Positions 7,276-12,156 of a stretch of 12,156 nt of DNA are shown here, in pieces (the first letter of the stretch is position 1; each line of letters opens with the position of its first letter). Source of the stretch: Rhodoferax sp. (GTDB lineage Bacteria > Pseudomonadota > Gammaproteobacteria > Burkholderiales > Burkholderiaceae); NCBI GenBank assembly GCA_028292075.1, contig JAQGNA010000488.1, positions 1 to 12,156 of the forward strand, given 5' to 3'. Below the pieces are notes generated by a model that worked only from the letters and a program-made list of their open reading frames with translations, did no database searches and was not told the DNA's origin. Made by a program: the position numbers and the translations under genes.

Positions 7276-8081
7276 GACTCGTAAGGCCCTTGCACAACGA
7301 AACCGCCGCCATGGCTGGTATGGGCCGGATTCTTCAGGTCAGGTGCCGTGGTCGCCGCATAGATCTCTTCACGGAACTGGTCTGAACTGTCTTGCGGCAC
7401 GTAGCCCACATGCCTTGCACCGCTGTTGTCCCACCATGTCACCGCGTTGTTCGACATGCCGAAAATGATGCTGTGCTTCAAAACGGGCGTGGTCAGGCAC
7501 GCGGTGATCAGGCGGTGCAGATCGCCGTAGCTGAGCCAGGTGGCCAGCATGCGCCGGTCGACCGGCTTGGGGAACGACGAGCCGATGCGCACGCAGGCCG
7601 TCTCGATGCCATAGCGTTCGAAGTAGAACTTCGACAGGTCTTCCCCGAAAGCCTTGCTGACACCATAGAAGCTGTCAGGCCGGGGCGGCGCGTCGACGCC
7701 GATCGTCTCGCCCTGGCTGTAGTAGCCGACCACGTGGTTCGAACTGGCGAACACGATGCGCTTCACGCCGTGCTTGCGCGCCGCTTCATAAAGATGGAAG
7801 AGCCCAAGAATGTTCGCCTGGACGATCGGCAGATAAGGGCCGTCGACCGAAACGCCGCCCAGATGCACGATGGCATCGACACCCTGCACCATGGCGTCGA
7901 CCGCGGCAGCGTCGGCCAGGTCGGCCAGAACGATTTCCTCGTTCGCTTGCGCGGCCCCGAACTCCGCGCGATCGGACAACCGCAACGTGGTGCAGTTCTG
8001 CTTCAGGCTTTCGCGCAGCACCTTGCCAAGACCGCCGGCCGCACCGGTCAGCAAAATCTTTTCATGCAATTTGATGGTCAT
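7272..8081 (-). CDS. udh: Uronate dehydrogenase (NAD-dependent, extended SDR family)
   Basis: A 269-residue NAD-dependent oxidoreductase. It oxidises C1 of D-galacturonate or D-glucuronate to the aldarolactone, the entry step of the oxidative uronate pathway. Visible features are the Rossmann loop TGAAGGLGK (12-20), IVHLGG (71-76), the active-site serines in FASSNHVVGYY (111-121), and the Tyr139-x3-Lys143 pair in FYGVSKAFGEDL. WWDNS (216-220) is typical of Agrobacterium-type Udh. I chose MTIKLHEK at 8081 instead of the in-frame ATG at 8150: it gives the family's normal length (about 265), and the upstream start would lie close to the predicted transcription start. Its stop overlaps the lactonase start by four bases. 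It is the first gene of its operon and diverges from the TRAP transporter. Confidence 0.95.
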   Translation of the reverse strand: MTIKLHEKILLTGAAGGLGKVLRESLKQNCTTLRLSDRAEFGAAQANEEIVLADLADAAAVDAMVQGVDAIVHLGGVSVDGPYLPIVQANILGLFHLYEAARKHGVKRIVFASSNHVVGYYSQGETIGVDAPPRPDSFYGVSKAFGEDLSKFYFERYGIETACVRIGSSFPKPVDRRMLATWLSYGDLHRLITACLTTPVLKHSIIFGMSNNAVTWWDNSGARHVGYVPQDSSDQFREEIYAATTAPDLKNPAHTSHGGGFVVQGPYES

Positions 8082-8158
8082 TTTTCTTCTCTGAGGGTGG
8101 GACGTGAGGCAAGAAAGGACCGCACTCTCAATGCAGTCCTGAATCGCCACAGGTCATA

Positions 8159-8173
8159 AGTTGTCTGATGACT
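8159..8173. promoter_or_regulatory. Operator 1 (udh promoter), FadR/GntR-like
   Basis: AGTTGTCTGATGACT is an inverted repeat with half-sites AGTTGT and AGTCAT around a 3-bp centre. It lies about four bases downstream of the predicted udh -10, covering the likely transcription start, which suits a repressor. The same halves in the same order occur at 8370-8384. Confidence 0.75.
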
Positions 8174-8176
8174 GGA

Positions 8177-8205
8177 ATTCTCGAAATATTGCCCCCGACT
8201 GTCAA
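8177..8205 (-). promoter_or_regulatory. Predicted sigma-70 promoter of the udh operon
   Basis: On the minus strand a consensus TTGACA (8205-8200) is followed after exactly 17 bases by GAGAAT (8182-8177), a 4/6 match to the -10. The predicted start falls in operator 1, leaving a leader of about 90 bases before the udh ATG. Confidence 0.6.
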
Positions 8206-8224
8206 GCAGTTTCTGGCAGATCTA

Positions 8225-8235
8225 GGGCAAACCCT
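8225..8235. promoter_or_regulatory. GGGCAAACCCT motif within a CTAGGG/CCCTAG inverted repeat
   Basis: CTAGGG (8222-8227), CAAA, CCCTAG (8232-8237) is a perfect 6-bp inverted repeat 16 to 19 bases upstream of the udh -35, an activator-like position. Its core recurs with one change as GGGTAAACCCT at 8340-8350. The binding protein is unknown. Confidence 0.45.
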
Positions 8236-8339
8236 AGGCACCACCTCCCATTCAGGCCCGTTGTGTAAACGATCGCCTGCCACTGGGGCGGTCACCAGGG
8301 AAGCCGCGCTGGGCCCTCTTAACCGACGTGACAGCATTG

Positions 8340-8350
8340 GGGTAAACCCT
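8340..8350. promoter_or_regulatory. GGGTAAACCCT motif upstream of the dctP promoter
   Basis: A second copy of the GGGYAAACCCT motif, directly abutting the proposed dctP -35 (8351-8356). It is in the same orientation as the copy at 8225-8235, 115 bp away. Confidence 0.4.
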
Positions 8351-8380
8351 TTGAAATACTTGAACGATCAGTTGTAGGAT
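8351..8380 (+). promoter_or_regulatory. Predicted sigma-70 promoter of the TRAP operon
   Basis: TTGAAA (8351-8356) and TAGGAT (8375-8380) are separated by 18 bases, a moderate match; TTGAAC at 8360-8365 with GATAAA at 8385-8390 (19-base spacer) is an alternative. Either way operator 2 overlaps the promoter. The leader to dctP would be about 140 bases. Confidence 0.45.
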
Positions 8381-8384
8381 GACT
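8370..8384. promoter_or_regulatory. Operator 2 (dctP promoter), FadR/GntR-like
   Basis: AGTTGTAGGATGACT has the same half-sites as operator 1 (AGTTGT and AGTCAT). Its symmetry continues outward as ATC and GAT, so 8367-8387 is the most symmetric of the three sites. It overlaps the predicted dctP -10 region, a repressor position. Confidence 0.78.
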
Positions 8385-8419
8385 GATAAACCAAGGTCGT
8401 GTTGCCGAAAGCGCCACTT

Positions 8420-9512
<1,093 letters not shown>

Positions 9513-9519
9513 GTCGTCT

Positions 9520-9596
9520 CACCGCCACGTTGACGCTGCACTGCTTGCACGGCCAGGGGTTCGCCCCGGCCAGGCAGGCAGTGTCGCGTGGCGGTG
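9520..9596 (+). other. Long intercistronic stem-loop between dctP and dctQ
   Basis: The outer stem is a perfect 10-bp pair, CACCGCCACG (9520-9529) with CGTGGCGGTG (9587-9596). An inner stem pairs CACTGC (9539-9544) with GCAGTG (9578-9583). The tip pairs GGCC-A-GGGG (9551-9559) with CCCCGGCC (9564-9571) around a TTCG loop, with one bulged A. It starts eight bases after the dctP stop and ends just before the dctQ ribosome site. No T tract follows. It probably protects the dctP message or limits read-through, so that the binding protein outnumbers the membrane subunits. Confidence 0.75.
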
Positions 9597-9617
9597 TCAC
9601 GGCGAGAAGCAACCACC

Positions 9618-10100
9618 ATGGATCTTTACAATTCAATCAACGCGCAGCTGTCGAACTGGGTGCTCCGTATTGCGAGCGTCTGTCTGGCCGCTCTGGGCAT
9701 CGTGGTCATCTACGGCGTCATCATGCGTTACGCCTTCAACGATGCCCCACCCTACGTGGAGCAGGTGGCCCTGCTGCTGGTGATCTCGGTCGCCATGTTC
9801 GGTGCCGCCGCGGGCGTCCATGACGCCGGGCATATCGGCCTCGACTCCGTCGTCAAGCTGTTGCCGGAGAAGGTGCAGTTCCTGTGCCTGATCCTGGTGG
9901 AGGTGTTCACGATCCTGTTCGCGGCGGTGCTGCTGTATGGCTGCGAGCACATGGCTGCCTCGACCCGCCACGACACCATACCGACGCTGGGCATCTCGGA
10001 AGCCTGGCGCTACGTACCGCCCATGATCGCGGGCGTTCTCATCATCCTCTTCTCAGTCAAGCACATGCTCACACTGTTCACGAAGAAAACGACTGCCTGA
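9618..10100 (+). CDS. dctQ: TRAP transporter small membrane subunit (DctQ family)
   Basis: A 160-residue inner-membrane protein with four predicted hydrophobic helices: about residues 16-37 (RIASVCLAALGIVVIYGVIM), 48-68 (EQVALLLVISVAMFGAAAG), 85-107 (VQFLCLILVEVFTILFAAVL) and 131-151 (YVPPMIAGVLIILFSVKH). MRYAFNDAPPYVEQ after helix 1 is the usual DctQ signature. I chose MDLYNSIN at 9618 over an ATG 30 bases upstream because GAGAAG (9604-9609) precedes it at good spacing and the upstream start lies inside the stem-loop. It bridges DctP docking and the DctM channel. One base separates its stop from the dctM start, so the two are translationally coupled. Confidence 0.94.
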   Translation: MDLYNSINAQLSNWVLRIASVCLAALGIVVIYGVIMRYAFNDAPPYVEQVALLLVISVAMFGAAAGVHDAGHIGLDSVVKLLPEKVQFLCLILVEVFTILFAAVLLYGCEHMAASTRHDTIPTLGISEAWRYVPPMIAGVLIILFSVKHMLTLFTKKTTA

Positions 10101-10101
10101 C

Positions 10102-11454
10102 ATGGAACTCGCCGTACTTTCCCTGAGCTTCGTGCTCTTCCTCGCGCTGGGCGTGCCGGTGGCTTTTGCCATCGGCCTGAGTTGCCTGGCCACCTTCGCC
10201 GTCGAAGGCCTGCCACTCGCCACCGCCATGCAGATGATGGTGTCGGGCATGAACGTGTTTTCGTTCCTCGCGATCCCGTTCTTCATCTTCTCGGGCGAGC
10301 TGATGCTGCACGGAGGCATTGCCGACAAGATCCTCGACTTCGCGCGCAGCATGGTCGGCCACATGAAGGGCGGCCTCGGCCTGGCCAACGTGATGGCCAG
10401 CACCCTGTTCGGCGGCGTTTCGGGTTCACCCATTGCCGACACCTCGGCCATGGGCGGCGTCATGATCCCGATCATGAAGCGGGAAGGCTACAGCGCGGAC
10501 TACGCGGTGAACGTCACCACGCATGCCTCGCTCACCGGCGCGCTGATGCCGACCTCGCACAACATGATCATCTACGCCTTCGCGGCGCAGGCGGCGGCGG
10601 GCACCATCGACGGCCACATCATCCGTGGCGTGTCGATCGGCGACCTCATGTTCGCCGGCTTGATTCCGGTTTTCTGGATCATGGTCTGCATGCTGATCGC
10701 GGCCTATTGGCAGGCGGTGCGCAACGGCTTTCCGAAGCGCGCGGACGGCTCCTCGATGCTCGAACGCTTCCCCGGCTGGAAGGCCGTTCTGACGACCTTC
10801 ATCGCGGCCATTCCCGGCCTGATGGTGATCGTCGTGATCCTGGGCTGCGTGATGGGCGGCGTGACCACAGCCACCGAGGCCGCGGCCATCGCGGTGGCGT
10901 ATTCGCTGTTCCTCACGGCGGTGATCTACCGCACCATGAACAAGGAAAAGCTGATCAAGTCGCTGAAGAAGGCCTCGAAGACGACCGGCGTGATCCTGCT
11001 GCTGATCGGCGTGTCGAACATGCTGCGCTGGCAGATGGCCTACCTGGAAATTCCCGAAGCGATCGAAGGCGCGCTGCTGCACGCCACGCAGACGCCATGG
11101 CTGATGCTGCTGTACATCAACATCATCCAGATTTTCCTGGGCATCTTCCTGGACATGGCGGCCCACATCCTGATCACGACGCCGCTGTTCCTGCCACTGG
11201 CCATGCAGATGGGCGTCGGCCCGGTGCAGTTCGGCATGATGCTGCTCCTCAACTGCGCGCTCGGTCTCGTGCACCCACCAGTGGGGACCGTTCAGTTTGT
11301 CGGGTGTGCCATCGGCAATATATCGATCGGCGAGGCGACGAAGACCGCCTGGCCGTACTATTTGGCGATATGGATTGCAATCAACCTGGTGACCTATGTG
11401 CCGTCGTTCTCGACCTGGCTGCCATCGGTGATTACCGGCCATCCGGTGTTCTGA
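10102..11454 (+). CDS. dctM: TRAP transporter large membrane subunit (DctM family)
   Basis: A 450-residue polytopic inner-membrane protein, the sodium-driven transport subunit of the TRAP system. It is mostly hydrophobic with about a dozen helices. DctM hallmarks are VPVAFAIGLS near the N terminus, FSFLAIPFFIFSGELMLHGGIADKI (51-75), GGLGLANVMASTLFGGVSGSPIADTSAMGGVMIP, and NCALGLVHPPVGTVQFVGCAIGNISI in the second half, which are the re-entrant loop regions. It is some 20 residues longer than the typical 425-430. Its start is one base after the dctQ stop. Transcription should end at the hairpin at 11504-11536. Confidence 0.96.
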   Translation: MELAVLSLSFVLFLALGVPVAFAIGLSCLATFAVEGLPLATAMQMMVSGMNVFSFLAIPFFIFSGELMLHGGIADKILDFARSMVGHMKGGLGLANVMASTLFGGVSGSPIADTSAMGGVMIPIMKREGYSADYAVNVTTHASLTGALMPTSHNMIIYAFAAQAAAGTIDGHIIRGVSIGDLMFAGLIPVFWIMVCMLIAAYWQAVRNGFPKRADGSSMLERFPGWKAVLTTFIAAIPGLMVIVVILGCVMGGVTTATEAAAIAVAYSLFLTAVIYRTMNKEKLIKSLKKASKTTGVILLLIGVSNMLRWQMAYLEIPEAIEGALLHATQTPWLMLLYINIIQIFLGIFLDMAAHILITTPLFLPLAMQMGVGPVQFGMMLLLNCALGLVHPPVGTVQFVGCAIGNISIGEATKTAWPYYLAIWIAINLVTYVPSFSTWLPSVITGHPVF

Positions 11455-11503
11455 CGACGCCGCGTAAGTCGACGGACACACAGCCCTGTCCAACCCAAAA
11501 AAC

Positions 11504-11536
11504 GCCCGGCCGGCCTCCTCGCCCGCTGGGCTTTTT
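11504..11536 (+). terminator. Intrinsic terminator of the TRAP operon
   Basis: GCCCGGC (11504-11510) pairs with GCTGGGC (11525-11531), seven pairs including one G-U, followed by TTTTT (11532-11536) and preceded by a run of A that can extend the stem. It lies 50 bases after the dctM stop and insulates the regulator gene. Confidence 0.8.
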
Positions 11537-11646
11537 CACGCCCGCGCAACCCCACGAAGCACTCGCCGCACTGGTAGTTTCCCCTCTTGATCAGGCGCGA
11601 TTGAAGCTGGACTTTTGCGCAATGTTTGCTAAAGTTAGTGGCCTCG

Positions 11647-11677
11647 TTGACACGTCAGTCATACGTTGTCCTATAAC
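11647..11677 (+). promoter_or_regulatory. Predicted promoter of the FadR-type regulator
   Basis: A consensus TTGACA (11647-11652) is followed after 19 bases by TATAAC (11672-11677), a good -10 with a slightly long spacer. The predicted start is about 28 bases before the ATG at 11712. The -10 is embedded in operator 3. Confidence 0.6.
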
Positions 11678-11678
11678 T
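11664..11678. promoter_or_regulatory. Operator 3 (autoregulation of the FadR-type gene)
   Basis: CGTTGTCCTATAACT is an inverted repeat of the AGTYRT-N3-AYRACT class with one half-site deviation at its first base. An extra half-site AGTCAT lies just upstream at 11657-11662. It contains the promoter's -10, so binding would block transcription. It is weaker than operators 1 and 2. Confidence 0.6.
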
Positions 11679-11711
11679 AACAAACTCACTTGGCCTGCAG
11701 CCAAAATACCT

Positions 11712-12156
11712 ATGGAATCTACATCCGCTCCTGCGCCGGCGACGCTCATGCAGCCGACAAAACCCGGGACGGATGCAAGCCCCAATGCCCGCCTCAGGCG
11801 ACCGCGCGGTCTGGTCTCGGAAATCGTTGAGAACCTCGCCGCCGACATCCGCCAGGGGCAGTTGAAGGAAGGCGACAAGTTGCCCACGGAGGCCGAGATC
11901 ATGGCCCGCTTCGATGTCAGCCGCACCGTGGTGCGCGAGGCGCTTTCGAAGCTGCAGGCGTCCGGCCTGGTCGAAACCCGGCATGGCATCGGCACCTTCG
12001 TGATCGCGCCGCCTGAAGCCGGCAACTTCAAGATCGCCGCCGAAGATTTAGCCACCGTGGCCGACGTGATCGCGTTGCACGAGCTGCGCATCAGACTCGT
12101 GACAGAGGCAGCAGGACTGGCCGCCCAGCGCCGCACCGCGGCCAATCTGGCCCAAC
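11712..12156 (+). CDS. FadR-subfamily GntR transcriptional regulator, 5' part only
   Basis: I translated 148 residues in an open frame that runs off the right edge. After a roughly 30-residue polar, proline-rich leader comes a GntR winged helix (residues 33-98). It includes the start of helix 1 (GLVSEIVENLAADIRQGQL), the LPTEAEIMARFDVSRTVVREAL helix-turn-helix (58-78), and the wing GLVETRHGIGTFV (85-97). LHELRIRLVTEAAGLAA (122-138) begins the all-helical FCD ligand domain that defines the FadR subfamily. The remaining ~100 residues are outside the window. The ATG at 11712 has no clear ribosome site; codon 13 (11748) is an alternative start. It is probably the repressor acting at the three matching operators, including its own, with a uronate-pathway intermediate as inducer. 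The inducer and the operator link are inference. Confidence 0.92.
   Translation, partial: MESTSAPAPATLMQPTKPGTDASPNARLRRPRGLVSEIVENLAADIRQGQLKEGDKLPTEAEIMARFDVSRTVVREALSKLQASGLVETRHGIGTFVIAPPEAGNFKIAAEDLATVADVIALHELRIRLVTEAAGLAAQRRTAANLAQ

Noticed and set aside
5206..7284. A 692-codon open frame on the plus strand
   Set aside because: It lies antisense to the Bug and lactonase genes, has a composition rich in His, Arg, Gly and Gln typical of antisense GC-rich frames, and shows no recognisable motif.
8082..8150. Upstream ATG at 8150 as the start of udh
   Set aside because: It adds 23 residues with no family counterpart and lies very close to the predicted transcription start. MTIKLHEK at 8081 gives the normal Udh N terminus.
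10426..11493. A 355-codon open frame on the minus strand opposite dctM
   Set aside because: dctM is unmistakable on the plus strand; the antisense product is His/Asp/Arg-rich low-complexity sequence with no family features.

Overview
The window looks like chromosome of a high-GC betaproteobacterium, most likely a Comamonadaceae member of the Variovorax/Polaromonas/Acidovorax kind. Supporting this are a Burkholderiales-type trimeric porin, an orphan Bug/TctC binding protein and a complete TRAP transporter of the sugar-acid type. This assignment is inferred from protein resemblance, not from a search. The gene content is that of a plant-polymer (pectin or other uronate) catabolic locus.

Layout. 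(a) 1-659, minus: 5' part of kduI, running off the left edge. (b) 840-1190, plus: kdgF, divergent from kduI across a 180-bp regulatory gap. Both genes act on the unsaturated uronates released by pectate or alginate lyases. (c) 1481-2503, plus: a general porin, ended by a hairpin that also ends the converging operon. (d) 8081 down to 2665, minus: udh (uronate dehydrogenase), an SMP-30 lactonase, a Bug binding protein, kdgD and a 2-oxoglutarate semialdehyde dehydrogenase. This is the oxidative uronate pathway to 2-oxoglutarate, but without the aldarate dehydratase. (e) 8526-11454, plus: TRAP transporter dctP-dctQ-dctM, divergent from udh, followed by an intrinsic terminator. (f) 11712 to the right edge, plus: 5' part of a FadR-type GntR regulator.

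How the parts work together. The TRAP system probably imports galacturonate or glucuronate. Udh oxidises it to the aldarolactone and the SMP-30 protein opens the lactone. A dehydratase encoded elsewhere would give 5-keto-4-deoxyglucarate. KdgD and the semialdehyde dehydrogenase then yield 2-oxoglutarate. KdgF and KduI feed oligouronide-lyase products into the separate KDG branch.

Regulation. The same inverted repeat, AGTYRT-N3-AYRACT, occurs at the udh promoter, the dctP promoter and, in a weaker form, the regulator's own promoter. It fits a single autoregulated FadR-family repressor. The kduI/kdgF gap lacks this motif and carries a different palindrome, resembling an IclR-family KdgR box. 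The enzymes belong to known families. The less ordinary content is the operator set, a long stem-loop between dctP and dctQ, and a structured dctP leader.
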